From NCBI RefSeq assembly GCF_964204645.1, contig NC_134026.1, positions 21,656,650 through 21,720,649 on the forward strand: a stretch of 64,000 bases of DNA, read 5' to 3'. This DNA is from Tubulanus polymorphus (taxonomy: Eukaryota > Nemertea > Palaeonemertea > Tubulaniformes > Tubulanidae). Position numbers and translations under genes: made by a program. Within the stretch, counting starts at the first letter, position 1, and every line of letters begins with the position of its first letter. Positions 15,691-56,175 of this stretch are shown piece by piece. Below the pieces are notes generated by a model, which was given only the letters and a program-made list of their open reading frames with translations, ran no database searches and had not been told where the DNA came from.

Positions 15691-15885
15691 ATGCCGGGGA
15701 GTATGACAAATCAACTAAATAACGTATTTCTCCGCTGCCATCGTCGAAACACGTTTATAAGTGGTAAATGGACATTGAAGCCTCGGGGAGACGGGCCTGA
15801 CCAGGATCTGAGATCGTTATTTGATGAGCTCCAGAAAACCGAAAATGAAAGACTATCGCAGATATTAAAACCAGTGAAAGTCGAT
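15691..15885 (+). pseudogene. Possible orphan coding fragment, function unknown
   Basis: An open frame starting MPGSMTNQLNNVFLRCHRR and containing the amphipathic stretch DLRSLFDELQKTENERLSQI looks more protein-like than its surroundings. A GTGAAA after ATATTAAAACCA could be a weak donor. No convincing acceptor precedes it, because a SINE head abuts it. There is no partner exon and no recognised domain. It could be an orphan or decayed exon, or chance. Confidence 0.2.
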
Positions 15886-17245
15886 TACATATCGTTATTT
15901 ATTTCAAATATATTAGATTTATTATTTTTCTTTTAAAAAATTCTTACATCCGTAGCTGCTTACAACATCTTTTATACTCACATAATGTAATTCATAATAC
16001 GACCGGGGTTTTCAAGAATTCTTCCAGAAACCAAGCTGGAATTCTTCCAAAACTAAATGACACATTTGGTCGAAAAACCTCAAAAACCAATGACTCATTT
16101 TGTCAGAAATCGACTAGAAAACAGTTCTCCAATTTAGTAGTTGAAATCATGAACAATTGTTTAAATTTCGCTAACATACATAAACATATTTTTCTTGGAT
16201 AAATGATAATGCTATAATTTGAAACATTAACAAAAATCTTATCTTAAACGCACAATAAGATTATATTATTCACCATAAATACACAATCATCAATTCGATA
16301 AGATTTTCTATTCCATAAATCAAGTCCATAAAATGCTTCTTCTGTGGAAATATAGAGAGTTTAATAAAGAAGAAAATGATATCATTCTTACAACTATAAA
16401 TGCAACATTATACATGTAGGCCTACTATACAGCACCCAGCTCCAAGGCTATGGAATCTAAATCGTCGAGACCAAAAAACCTACTTTCCATAATAGAGGAA
16501 TTCCATCCTAGTTAAACAATGGGATCGCCATTTTCCCCTGAAAGAAATATCTGAATGTGATACCGTCACTGGTCAGTAATATCATATAAAAACTATCTTA
16601 ACCAGTTGAGCATCAAAAACAAAAACTCGAATATCAAAATTTCAAAAAATAATGTAGGTAGCGATTCAATTTCTAAAAGCAACCAAAAAAAATATCATGA
16701 TGACCATAAAATCCAAAATTAACAAGACAATACGTCAAGAACAACAAGTCATAGATTCTGAAGTAAATGGTGTGTTAAAATTCTGTTTTTTTTTCATTTC
16801 CCGGGCTTGTTTCCTAGTTTTTGAGTTGGAATGTTGATACGAAGATTCATAACATTGAAAAGAATGTATGCATAGAAATTCTATTCAGTCATGGTAAATC
16901 AAGTCTATATATCAATACATATAGTGATAACAATAATACAAATGCAACCACCATACGCAAATACGTGGGTCAATTAATTAGCAATAACACAATAAGGATA
17001 TTCTTTGAAGAGAATTTTATAATCTGTAAAAAAATATTTCGATATAGTGGTACGGCTTTAATGTAGAGGAGAAAACCTTTTGAATATACCGTTTCGTTTA
17101 GGCTTCATAAATTTTTTAAGATTATTTTAATACCCTATAATGAATGTCATACAATGATAATGTAATTGAAGATTATGCGATTAACATGGCTTTAATTTTG
17201 CAATTGTAACAGTTATGTTTATCATTGACATAAGACAAGTAACTA

Positions 17246-17496
17246 TAGCCGCGATCACACAGAGACGATGTGGCCCGGGCCAAATATCCCTGGACCAGGG
17301 CCGCGTCAAATTTGGCCCGTGCCTAATTAGAGCGCACGTTCACATGTTAACCATTCACTCAGTACTAAATGATGCTTAAACAAAGCAAAGTGAGTCAATT
17401 CCAGTTACAATTCACACGCAATAATTTGTCCCGTGCTAAAATTTGACTCTGGCCTAATCTGGCCCTGGCCAAAAAAGCTCATGTGATTGCGGCTTA
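17246..17496. mobile_element. MITE family B copy (GCCGCGATCACAC termini)
   Basis: Termini TAGCCGCGATCACAC and ATGTGATTGCGGCTTA are inverted. Inside are GGCCCGGGCCAAAT and ATTTGACTCTGGCC. It is one of about seven copies in the window (others near 30.9, 33.7, 34.6, 36.1, 42.1 and 44.9 kb). Confidence 0.85.
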
Positions 17497-18073
17497 TGAT
17501 ATTCAATATTGTTGCATTGACCAGGACCATTTGTAATTCTGTTATTCTATCTTGAATATATTGAAACTCAATTCTATTACATACATAGAGAAAACAGCAC
17601 ATTTGCAAAAAAAAAGATTTCTAAAGATGAGAAAATTTGTCATTTATTTTTCATCTTTGATTACATCGAAACACAACGTATATATCTGTATATATCAACT
17701 CATTTGAGAAGATTCGATTTGATAAAAAAGATACAACGCGATAATACCATAAAAGTAGGGCATCACAAAACATTCAGAAAGAATACAATTCATCCTTGGA
17801 ACATAAAACTTGGCAGATCACTGAACAAAAAATGCATTTTATTGAGAGTACCACTCAACTAATACTTTTGTAGTACAGTGAAGCTAACGCATGTCAGATC
17901 GCTGTTCGTCGGACAGTTTGACCGGTTGGAAAGAGTTTCTAGGTCCAGAATTTTCATTCGGTTAATTTTCCTATCAAAATCTATCTAAGCCGGATTTATA
18001 AGTCTGTCGTCCCTAAGTCTGACGAACCTCTGAAAAAAAGTTTGTCAAAGGATTAGCAGTGTCAGGTGGTTGC

Positions 18074-18211
18074 CTGGGGCCAGTCGCTCAAAAAGTTGGT
18101 TAGAAGAGTTAACAAGTGGATAGTTGACATAGTGACGATTAAAAGTTCATTGTTAATATGGTATTTATCAGCCAGTTATCTTTTATCAACTTTTGAGCAA
18201 CTGGCCCCTGG
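18074..18211. mobile_element. MITE family A copy 2
   Basis: CTGGGGCCAGTCGCTCAAAA on the left and TTTTGAGCAACTGGCCCCTG on the right form near-perfect inverted termini. The core contains GATAGTTGACATAGTGACGA as in the other copies. Confidence 0.85.
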
Positions 18212-19451
18212 TTTGTTTTCTTTGAGAGATAAAATATCCCACACAAAGTAAGTTTAATTTGTACTTTTACTTGAAGTTGAATTTTTTCAAATGTCCATAA
18301 ATTCCACTTTTCTGATCTACGCAATTTCTTCTGTAGTGTACATTTGACCTCAAAACAGAATATAGATGAAAACACATCCATTCCATTCCAGCAAACAAAT
18401 TATAACTTACATCTCATGACCATAATCAATATAACATAATTATGATCTAGTTTAACAATTAACCTTTTACAAAATTTACAAACTTTAACAATATCCGTAT
18501 ATATGACTATTGTATGTCAATATGAAAACTGCTATAGCAAGACTAGTCTCAATCTAGGAATTACCATATTTACATTAAAAACTTTTAAAATGATTTTTCC
18601 ATTCAGTCAATGAGAATAGACCATAAACCCTCTATGACTATGAAAAGAATTAGAATTTTGTGTATAAAGGACAAGGACTTCCTATTGGTATCATAGATAC
18701 TGTCTAAGTTCCATTCTACTGTGCGACTGTCAGCAATCCAGATTATTCTTCCAACGCGGCAATCCATAGATTCGACTTTTCCTTCTTGTTTAAATCAACG
18801 GAAATGGAACCTTACCGACGAACACTCAAAAGATAACCTTCTGATGTTTAATGCATTTCCTTCCTGTTCATAGGCTGTAGCGAGGACTCATGAAATCCAA
18901 CAGCTACATAAACATTATTATTATCATAACCATGTATTCATGTCAATGATGTGTTATGGCTATATATGGTCGCGGCGGAATTAATGGCTGCGTGTCCATG
19001 CACACCCGGTGCTGAGGTCGTTATTCTCCAGCGCTAGTGATTACAGCTAGCACTCGTAGAAATACATTTCTTACTTGATTTACCAACGACAGACAAACCG
19101 TATCAATGTTGCGTATCGAAAAGCATTTCTTCATACATCTTAGGGCAATCACGAACGCGCAAGAATTGTATTCGTCAGTTATTCAAAGATCTTGACTTTC
19201 AATCATACAGTCCAGTCCACATTCGATGTCGCAAGATGAACGTTTCATCCGACTTCATATCATCAGCTAGAACCGGCGTGCCTGGGTGACAATGAAATGC
19301 AGATAGGCAAATTCTCAAAGGGACACTCGAAGACAAAATCTTGGAGAACGATCAGGCAATTTATCCCATTCGTCGATAAAGCGACGCATTTGAAAGGAAC
19401 TGAATATCCTGAGTCGAATGACACTAAAACTGAATAAATGAATAGCTTTAT

Positions 19452-48058
<28,607 letters not shown>

Positions 48059-50380
48059 AGTGCACCCTATTTTGGCAGCTGTTCACTTAAAGCATCAGAT
48101 CGGGGAAATGCCCGATCTATGCTTTCAAATATCAATTAAAAAATGAACGTTCATTTGGTTGATAATCCATTCACGTTCATTATATAATCCATTATTCATA
48201 ATCTGCATACATCATCACTCACTGAATTTGTCACTAATGGATTCACAATTATCGCAGTGTTCTGTATAATGTTTCTACTTCCACGCATTTTTATTGCTTT
48301 AGATACCAATATATGGTGAAGTTAAGCAGAGACACACAGTAACCGCATCGCAGTTTAGTTTCCCGATAGGATATTTCCGCGCAGCCCAGAATGATATCTG
48401 AAGAAGTCAACAACCAACGAATAGGTCACTATCAGATACAACTGCTCCGGGGAACATGCTCAGTAACCATCATTGCAGACACCATCTCTGAAGATATTAA
48501 CACTATAAGTAACAGTTCAGGTTAGGCCTAATTGTTAACGAATACATCCAGCTGCGTATTAAAAGCTAAACATTGATTAGCGATGAAAAAGTAGCCTACC
48601 CATCAACACATAAATCAATCAGCCATCTAGTTCAGCTAGTTCAGAAGATTGAAACTATCGCACATAAGCTCAGTTAAAAACGCAAAACTCACCACAACAG
48701 TCAACCAAAAAAACCAAACAAAAGTCTTATGTTCCTTTTAATCTTATATCTCCTCAATGAGTTGAGACCAAAATCCACGGTTGCTGATTAAAAGCTAAAA
48801 TAATTATTGAAAAGTTGAATTTAACTCACAATTGCGGATAACAGTAGAATGGAGCCCGGTTGTACTGCGCGCTTAAATCGTACACTGCTGAACTGAAAAT
48901 GACTGACTGTCCATTTTCTCTTCCGGGTTCAGGGTTTTCCAATTTCTGTAGCTAGCGAGTGTTGTACTTGTTAGGTCTCATACCTCGGTGCGAGCGCGTA
49001 ACTGGAAACTCGGGGACCCGAAACGATGATGATATTAACGACATTGTTATCAAAATAATCGTTCCACGAAATTGAATGATTTAATCTATTTAGCGTAGAG
49101 ATCGCTGCGATGATAGCTTGTTACATTCCATGATTTTTTATTCTACGCATTTTATAGTAAAGGGATATGTCACATCCAAAATCTATGCAAGCCACACGGA
49201 AAAGCCCTCACAGTTCAAAAAGATGATAAAGTAATATAGTTATATAGGTTTTCCGTGGACCATAATTTGACGAATCTCATGCGGTGATTTCGTCAAATCA
49301 ACCCCTTGATCAAACTTGAATTTGAGAGGTGAATTTGACAAATTGCGTACCAGACGTGATTTTTTGCCCGAGTCATGAATTTCTCGAACTTTTTCACGAT
49401 TGAATTTTTCATAGCGCCTACTTTCAAATCATTTATTTGGGCGAGATCTGACTTCTAGTCGAAAATCTTAATCCCTTGATACCCGGGACCAAGGACATCC
49501 ATCCTTGCACGAGATATCGTAAGTAAGTAGGCCTACGCTGTGAGGCTAAGAAATTTTGGACTGTAGGCCTTCTAAGGCCATTTCCGCGAGTATGGTACAT
49601 TCAAAACAAGATCTCAAAAAATTCAAGCTAAAAACAAAGCTACCATTTTCTACATCTTATGGTTGGGCTATTATTCTTAAAACGTTTTTGAGATTCAAAC
49701 ATTTTTGGCTATGGGCGTCTCAGAAATTGGAGAACCAGACTTCTTGACCCCGAACTTGAAGAGTTAATAGAAAATGTGACAGGGGCCGGGGATCTAGAGG
49801 GGCGCACTCCCAAAATCCATATCACATATCAATTAAAAAGTCGTAGTCCCTCGAAGCCTTTGGAAAACCAGGGATTTGAAAAACCAGTTTTTTATTTTAC
49901 AGGGATACTTGGGTTGGTGATTGATAGGCCTACTGGTTTTATTCATTCACTATCGGTTGCGAGCCTGTGTGGAAAGAAAATACTCATTTTTGCATTTTTG
50001 GAAATACAGAGGACAAACATGAATTTCAACTTTTTTATGTATCAGTTAAATATTTTTCATTATTCCGTGAAGTTTGAACAACTTGACATTTTACGGGCGC
50101 ACCCATCCGGTCTCCCCTTGGATCCGCTCGCGGCATCTGTTAGTGTGTAACTGTGCCGATTCGGTGACGTTTCGTACTGCGGTTTCGCAATCAGAAATTG
50201 TCCCGATGCGGCGTCGAATCATTCCGCGCCATACGCTAACGATAAAACAAACAATCGAGCATCAATTTGATTTTCATTTCATTGTTCGCCGCCGGTGTGC
50301 TTTTTTGATTTAACTTTGGTAGATTATCTTTTCTGACTACACGAAGGACGGGTATTATTAGCTGTGGATAAATATTAAGA
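48059..50380. promoter_or_regulatory. Shared 5' region between STK32 (-) and the small-protein gene (+)
   Basis: The two genes diverge from this 2.3 kb. A CpG-richer patch at 48970-49030 could hold the STK32 promoter or a 5' UTR exon: the minus strand reads CGCGCTCGCACCGAG then GTATGAG, a good donor, and an AG lies just upstream of the STK32 ATG. A second CpG-richer patch at 50090-50240 (with GGTGACGTTT) precedes the plus-strand gene. A dispersed repeat occupies 49130-49261. No coding exon is seen. Confidence 0.35.
49130..49261 (+). repeat. Dispersed repeat, copy 2 (first copy at 45402-45566)
   Basis: Same word order as copy 1: TTTTATTCTACGCATTTTAT, GCAAGCCACACGGA, AGTTCAAAAAGATGATA and ATATAGGTTTTCCGTGGA. 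Confidence 0.7.
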
Positions 50381-53300
50381 ATGCCGTGCGGTATAAAGAG
50401 AAGCCACAATATGCGCACAGATGAGGCGTGTGGTGTGGTTGTTGAAGACGAAGAAAAGAAACGAGATCTCAACCAGAACGTCCATCATCATCATGTGGTG
50501 GTAAATCCACAGGGACTTGACACAAAAGGATTTTGACTCCAGTATCCTAGGTACTATATATAAAAAGTCTGGTAAAAGTGCAGATCCGCACCTCCTCGTG
50601 ATCGACGCAATCTACTGAATGACAGAATCAAGGCTAAAATCTAGTGAAGATATCTTAGAATTAACCAATGGAAATCGTACTGAATTGCTGCTGATGACAT
50701 TTTGAATCTGAAACAATGATAATTAATGTAATTGATTGAACCGTTTACGGGGAGAGGTGCGGATCTGCACTTTTACCAAAAGTCTTTTTATAATAGTACC
50801 TAGGATACTGGTGTCAAAATCCTTTTGTGTCAAGCCCCTCTGTAAATACCATATAGTTAAAGCTTAGAACTGTTGAGTAGATTTCACAGAAGAACTATAA
50901 ATGGGAAAACCCGGGCTAAAATGAAACAGGATATCTGATTGGCTAATAATGACCTCATCTAAGCTGCGCATATACCTGCGCACCTAGTCTTGTGTGGCAC
51001 GGTTTTGTACCGTGGCGAGTCTCGATGCAATCAGGTTCGAATCCCTGCCGGAAAGGATGGTATCAACAGCGACGTATCCTTCATTTTTAGGGGGGATGTA
51101 GTCTGAATACCAGTCGTTGTTACCGGTTCCCTACAACGTCTGACGCTAAAATATCATATAAAGGTTACCTCCTGTTAATTGCAATGCAACAACTGATTTT
51201 AGTGTCAAATCAAACCTTTGTACTCAAATAAATTAATTAGTTAGGCTACCTTGTTGACTTTGAAAACGGGTTTTAGGCCTATAGCCTAATAATATTTTTG
51301 ATGATTTATATCGCGAACAGGAGAATTTATTGATTTGATTTGAATTGATTGCCACAATCGGGATTTCCAATAGGCCTACGGACTAAATGTGAAAATTCAA
51401 TATGTCTCTCTAAATGTTTTTTTTTGTTGGTAAAACGCATAAATTTTGGTCAATTTTACCATAAGAATTTGAAAGAAGAACAATATCTGCATTGGCATCA
51501 ATGTCAGTCCAAGTTCAAGTCCGAATCTGTAATTTATACTCCCATCATGCAACACGAAAAACCGTCATGTTTGTTAAGTTGCTTCACTTCAACTGTTTTT
51601 TGAGGCGACTAGTAAAAAGTTTTGAGTTACTACGATCGTCAAAAGCTACTTAGGATTACAAATTCATGCACAAACAATAGTTAACTTGCATCTGATTACA
51701 GAACAGTCAGTTTGAGGTAAGTTGATGGTGATTTGAGGAGTGAAATAGATGCTCAAAGCCTCGGCCCTCAAAGTGAGGGACGAAAATTAACCTTATATGA
51801 GCACTTTCGCCCTAGACGTTGTTTGAGGAACGACGGCTAGGTACTAGACCAGGGGGATGTGCACCCTTGTCCCCCTAGATCAACCCCTGCATAGGCCTAG
51901 TCAGTAACCTGTCTGTGGTTTAGTTTCAATATCGGATATTTTCACCAACTCACAGGGACCTGACATAAAGTTTTTGACCCCAGTATCCTAAGAACTAAAG
52001 TTTACACTACAAACTAACTAGCATGGCCTTACAGACAAACCATATAGTTTTGATGTTAAAAGTGTTTTAATGTGATGAGAATTTTGGTGAACTTGAATTT
52101 GATAGTTCCATTTTTTCTTTGAATTCTTTTTCCAATGAGATTTTCAATCATCATCATAATTTTTCAATATATTCTGATAAATCATAGGCCTAGGTCTAAT
52201 ATGATAGATATCTTCACAGTGAAGATTCCATATGATAATTCCAGTAAATCACTGGAATTATCATCCAATTCGAAATTTAGTCATTCTTTTCCATCGAGTC
52301 TGGCTTCAAAAACAGTGCAGATGGGCTACTTGCCCATTTTTGTAGTAGCCTAAATAATTTAAATATACCCTCCTAACGATCTCGCAATTTTGCGAGCGGA
52401 ATAGGCCTATATTGAAATCTCATTGGAAAAAGAATTTCCTTGTAGCAGAGTTGGATCCGGGTTAAACTAATAAAAATCGATGTAAATTTGCGTGTGTGAA
52501 ACGGACTACGATGATTAAACTCAAAATTTTTATTTGAATTACATTTAGCTGATTAACCTGAACTAGGGCCTTGATCTCCGTGGATGAATAAGCCCATCCG
52601 ATTTTAAAAGCTTACCACCAAAGATTTGGTAACTAACTACTCGGCACACCCATTGCTTAAGACTTAAATAAAAAATGCAACATAGTTGTACTCGAGCTAA
52701 AAAACAAATGATGATACTTCTTTCATATTTCTTCTCAGGATGCCTCAATCTACATGAATATGTATGATATTAAAGAGTTCAATTGAGTTGAATGATGCCA
52801 TTTTATTTTTTTAAAGTGTTTACCTATGATATACCTTAGTGGGCTATGTACTGACTTCATACTTGTTCACCTATTGCCCGAAGGGTTGTTATAAATTGAT
52901 TCTCAAGTTCGGCTCCTAGGATTTGCTGTTACCATCACGTTTATGACCCACTTTCATATCATTAGAACATAACCCGACCGAACGATTCGATAATGGTGTC
53001 AACTTAGTTCAGAATAAAGGCGACCTGCTAAAGAATGTAGTGCTTCCTGGTGAAATAGGCCAAACTACGTTCGAAAGTGTCATTTTCCCGACACAATTCC
53101 GCTGTACGATAAAGCGTGTCGCAATAAAAATCAATTGTCTGTCGGGAAACAAAGAGATGATCGGTTTTGTACAATAAAGAATGAAATATAGTTGATATAA
53201 TGATATTTGCATTTTTAAAAGTATTTACGTGGCAGGAGATTATATGCGCGTTGACTGATTACAGTTGGCATTTTAGGTACATTGGTAGTAGACAACTCCG

Positions 53301-54609
53301 AATTCCAAATTATTTAATTACAACTCATTTGAGCGTAGAATCAATCCCTTTTTAACTCAGAACTGAATCTAGTGGAATTGTTTTTATCCTAGACTCAATT
53401 CTATGTCCCATGAATGGAGTATTGTAACCCAGGGGCTGGTTTTATCTTTAACCCTAACCCAAGACTTTTAAATCTTGTGAAGAAAAGTTTTATTTTGGAT
53501 ATGCGTAAAACTACCGGTACTTAAGCTTGGGTTAGGTTATTGATGTCATGGTGTGCAAGATATGTTTTTTATAAAGAATTATTGGCTTAGTCTTCTAATG
53601 CAGTGTGTTGAATGTCTGTACAGTAGTTAAAGGCTATTGTCTTTCCTTGATTTTTTTGCTGTTCATTTCGTAGCGAATAAAACTGCTTGAAATTTGTGTC
53701 TTAATCTAGGAGTGTATCATTAAGAAAATAAAACCTAAAATCATACTACTGTTTTTTTTTTTCAGAAAAGACCATGTTATGATATGTTAGGCGTTCACGA
53801 AAGGTTAATGGATGTGAATGAGAGCGACCACGCAATGGACATAGGTGAGCGTAAAAACATAAAATTGAAAATGGTAGGCCTACCTAAAATCTTGAAAATG
53901 GTAGAATAACTTTTGAAATCATGCAATTATTGATGGCAAATACAGTAGTAGCACTCGCTTAATTCGGATTTTCCAATCCGAATTTTCACTTGATTCGGAT
54001 GAAATAATTGGTCCATCTGGAACCGTATAAACTATTATGCATTATATGGAGAAATCTGACAGTCCCTAGTCATCCGAATTAAGCGAGTTCTACTGAACAA
54101 CTGAATTTTTTACAAATGAGAAGATTTTCAGAATTTTCTCAGAAACTCAGGGTGTAGAGTATCGGGGTACATTCCAAAACCTTTGCCAGAAATTGTCATT
54201 TGGGGTTTTGTTAATTGTCATTCTATGGCTAAATTTTCAGAGTATGATAATTCTGCAGAAAATGTTCACCTCAACTGCACCAGTAATTCGTCTTTACAAA
54301 CCGTAACACCGAGTCACAATCAGGTAGGCCTATGATGATGGTCTTGGGTTTCTTTGTAACTCAATTTCGTTGTACTAAACCATACATTTTGTTGTGAACT
54401 TTATTTTCAAATTCATTTCGCAGGCATTATTGAACACACCAGCAGAGATTGACAGCCGGCAATGTCCTCGCTGTTTGGCCGGTGAATCAGTACGTATCTA
54501 CAGTAAATACAGTAAATCGAATGAAAGGCCGAGCGGGATTGGTTAGAATGGTGTATAATGATATTTTTCTTACTCATTTCAGGGACATATCACCCACATT
54601 ACTCGATAA
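50381..54609 (+). CDS. Small Cys-containing protein, 124 aa, five exons, family not recognised
   Basis: Exons: 50381-50500, 53766-53844, 54241-54323, 54424-54489, 54583-54609. All junctions are GT-AG and phases agree (375 nt). An in-frame TAA lies four codons upstream of the ATG, fixing the start. The product begins MPCGIKRSHNMRTDEACG, has an acidic EDEEKKRD stretch and a HHHH run, then KRPCYDMLGVHERLMDVNES, an Asn/Ser-rich middle, and a C-terminus with IDSRQCPRCLAGESGHITHI. The CPRC plus GHITH end looks like a conserved short motif, possibly a zinc-binding half-site, but only one CxxC is present. No signal peptide or membrane segment. The role is unknown and I name no function. The 3.3 kb first intron contains a fold-back element. 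Assignment of exon 1 is less certain than exons 2-5. Confidence 0.7.
50508..50842. mobile_element. Fold-back transposon with ~90-bp inverted termini
   Basis: The left arm includes CTTGACACAAAAGGATTTTG, CAGTATCCTAGGTACTAT and GTGCAGATCCGCACCTC. The right arm carries GAGGTGCGGATCTGCAC, ATAGTACCTAGGATACTG and CAAAATCCTTTTGTGTCAAG. The spacer is about 150 bp without coding capacity. The left edge is only about 7 bp from the exon 1 donor of the small-protein gene. A single-arm relic is at 51953-52005. Confidence 0.9.
50985..51170 (+). mobile_element. tRNA-derived SINE (best copy)
   Basis: Contains a consensus pol III B box GGTTCGAATCC at 51034-51044 within TCAGGTTCGAATCCCTGCCG, preceded by GTGGCGAGTCTCGATGCAAT, a plausible A-box region. 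The tail CCAGTCGTTGTTACCGGTTC is of non-tRNA origin. Fragments at 15600, 45838 and 55935 share the head. Confidence 0.7.
51953..52005. mobile_element. Relic of the 50508 fold-back element
   Basis: CACAGGGACCTGACATAAAG, then TTTTGACCCCAGTATCCTAA, matches the outer left arm of the 50508-50842 element; the rest is missing. Confidence 0.6.
53943..54095. mobile_element. pogo/Tigger-like MITE (CAGTAG..ACTCGCTTAATTCG)
   Basis: Starts CAGTAGTAGCACTCGCTTAA and ends CCGAATTAAGCGAGTTCTACTG, inverted, preceded by TA. CAGTAG..ACTCG ends are typical of pogo-group Tc1/mariner derivatives. It lies in intron 2 of the small-protein gene. Confidence 0.65.
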
Positions 54610-55324
54610 ATGCCGCAAACGTCGAACAAGTTCAGCTGATCTCCAAAACATATCCACAAATACTTATAACAATTCCACAAAACAGCCCAAATTTCTTCTG
54701 TTTTTCATTTCTACAGTTGAGAACCATACGTGCGCATGACCCACCAAAATATTTTTCGGACAACTAGGCTTTTACAGTTGTTTGTCTCAAAGCTGCATTT
54801 TATTTTATTATCATTAATGTTTTACTTAACCTATGTCCTTATCCCAGGATTCATAGCGAGTCTCCAAAGTATTTCCTTTTCATACAAATTTCAAAAAGTG
54901 CTTAATTTCTTAGGTACCCCAAATGATTTTTTGGCGTTATGTGTTTTACCAATGACCAATGTTAAATGCCTATTTATTTGCTGTGGGCTTCAACAAACTT
55001 TATGTGACGGATTAGGACGAGAGTCGCAGTCTTATATGATAAGAAAAGTGTCACAAAAATGCTTAGCTTACTTCTACCTCGGCCTAACTACATTTACTGC
55101 CGGTATGAACCCTGTTGTATCAGACATAGGATTTTTAATGTGCTGAATGTACAAAGTACAAAAAAATATAATTGTACCAAATTATAATATCTTATTTTGC
55201 ATTTGTTATACCTGGTAACAGAATAACCGCTATAACTACCAGGCAGCTGTAGTTTAATGCCACATTAAGCGTTTAAGACTTTGTATTTTTTTAGCTGGTA
55301 TTCTTGTTAGTGCTATATATACAC

Positions 55325-55345
55325 TGTATATACATGTTGTAAATA
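55325..55345 (+). promoter_or_regulatory. Two Pumilio-type motifs upstream of a poly(A) signal
   Basis: TGTATATA at 55325-55332 and TGTAAATA at 55338-55345 both fit the PUF consensus UGUAHAUA. They sit 14-34 bp before an AATAAA in the presumed 3' UTR of the small-protein gene. AT-rich sequence raises the chance of a random match. Confidence 0.35.
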
Positions 55346-55358
55346 TTTATTACCCTGT

Positions 55359-55364
55359 AATAAA
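55359..55364 (+). terminator. Probable polyadenylation signal of the small-protein gene
   Basis: AATAAA in CCTGTAATAAATCTG, 750 bp after the stop codon. It implies a 3' UTR much longer than the 375-nt coding sequence. Position-based inference. Confidence 0.45.
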
Positions 55365-55418
55365 TCTGAAATCAAAAGTTTATAATTGCTTTTTTGTCAA
55401 TATTTTAGGATGTATTGA

Positions 55419-55765
55419 CGGAGTTAAGCTAAGCTCAGGTCAACTTGCAACCCGACTAGAGTGGTAAGAACAGTGATAGTACTCACAGGACTGTTGATTG
55501 TCGATTCATGTGTCTCATGATCTTAAGAGCGCCAGGTCAATTATAACTCGATCATCACCACGTGACGTTACACTCATCCCTGATTGGCTACAATGATCTG
55601 ATCTGGTTGTAGAAACATCTTGTTCTATCCGCACGATCAGTTTGCGATCAATCCACCGCAGTTGCAAGTAAACTAGTGCCGATAAGGTTCCCGATTGTCA
55701 CTGACTCGCCTCTGATTTGATCTGATTAGGTCGTAAGTCGATCAGAGCTTAGCTTTAGTTCCAAT
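55419..55765. mobile_element. Inverted-end element (GGAGTTAAGCTAAGCT..)
   Basis: GGAGTTAAGCTAAGCTCAGG at the left is mirrored by GATCAGAGCTTAGCTTTAGTTCC at the right. The interior is rich in GATC/CGATCA words. About 345 bp, non-coding. Confidence 0.5.
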
Positions 55766-55934
55766 GGAAGGTTTATCAGTGGTGGATGGACAAATTCTGT
55801 GTGAGAAAATGTTGAGGGAAGTACTTACCCTATAAATGTTCAGAAATGCATGCACTGTAGACATCCGGAGAATGATTCTTCAACAACACTTGAAGCAACC
55901 AATTGATGGACCCAACATAAGCTCTGCATTCACA

Positions 55935-56035
55935 ATGGACAATTCATCCTCCCTGGCAGGGATTCGAACCTGGTGATGGCTTAGAGACTGCTGTGGGTAT
56001 GAAATGATGGTTTCATGCCATGGCTGTGTAGTAAT
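55935..56035 (-). mobile_element. tRNA-derived SINE head fragment, minus strand
   Basis: The reverse complement reads CCAGGTTCGAATCCCTGCCA, including a perfect B box, preceded by TCTCTAAGCCATCA. Related to the plus-strand copy at 50985. Confidence 0.55.
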
Positions 56036-56105
56036 TACATTTTGCACCCTCAATCAAAGTAAATAGGCTCTTCAAGGCAACAGATCAATCACTAAACTGG
56101 GCATA

Positions 56106-56173
56106 CAGTCATACCTCGATTTAACGCCACCCTTGGGGATTCCTGATATTTCTGTTAAATCGAGGTATGACTG
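56106..56173. mobile_element. 68-bp pogo/Tigger-like minimal element with TA target duplication
   Basis: CAGTCATACCTCGATTTAAC at the left and GTTAAATCGAGGTATGACTG at the right are perfectly inverted over 20 bp. TA lies on each side (56104-56105, 56174-56175), the Tc1/mariner target-site hallmark. The spacer is only about 28 bp. Confidence 0.85.
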
Positions 56174-56175
56174 TA

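Larger units (their letters stand above)
14995..19451. other. Region between the converging 3' ends of the HSPA12-like and STK32 genes
   Basis: AT-rich non-coding sequence containing a SINE fragment (15600-15675), a possible orphan coding fragment (15691-15885), and two MITEs (17246-17496, 18074-18211). The stretch just above 19451 should hold the STK32 3' UTR. I see no other gene. Confidence 0.5.

Noticed and set aside
15602-15705. Frame reading MNQHLLRQGFEPDRVARLSH
   Set aside because: It is the antisense translation of a SINE head with a B box, seen by comparison with 50985-51170.
51020-51060. B-box-containing sequence considered as a tRNA gene
   Set aside because: No cloverleaf with acceptor and anticodon stems can be drawn; the same head recurs in degraded copies, so it is a SINE.
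54730-55146. 138-residue hydrophobic open frame after the small-protein gene
   Set aside because: Lies in the presumed 3' UTR, lacks splice sites or a recognisable family; AT-rich frames often look membrane-like. Kept only as a curiosity.
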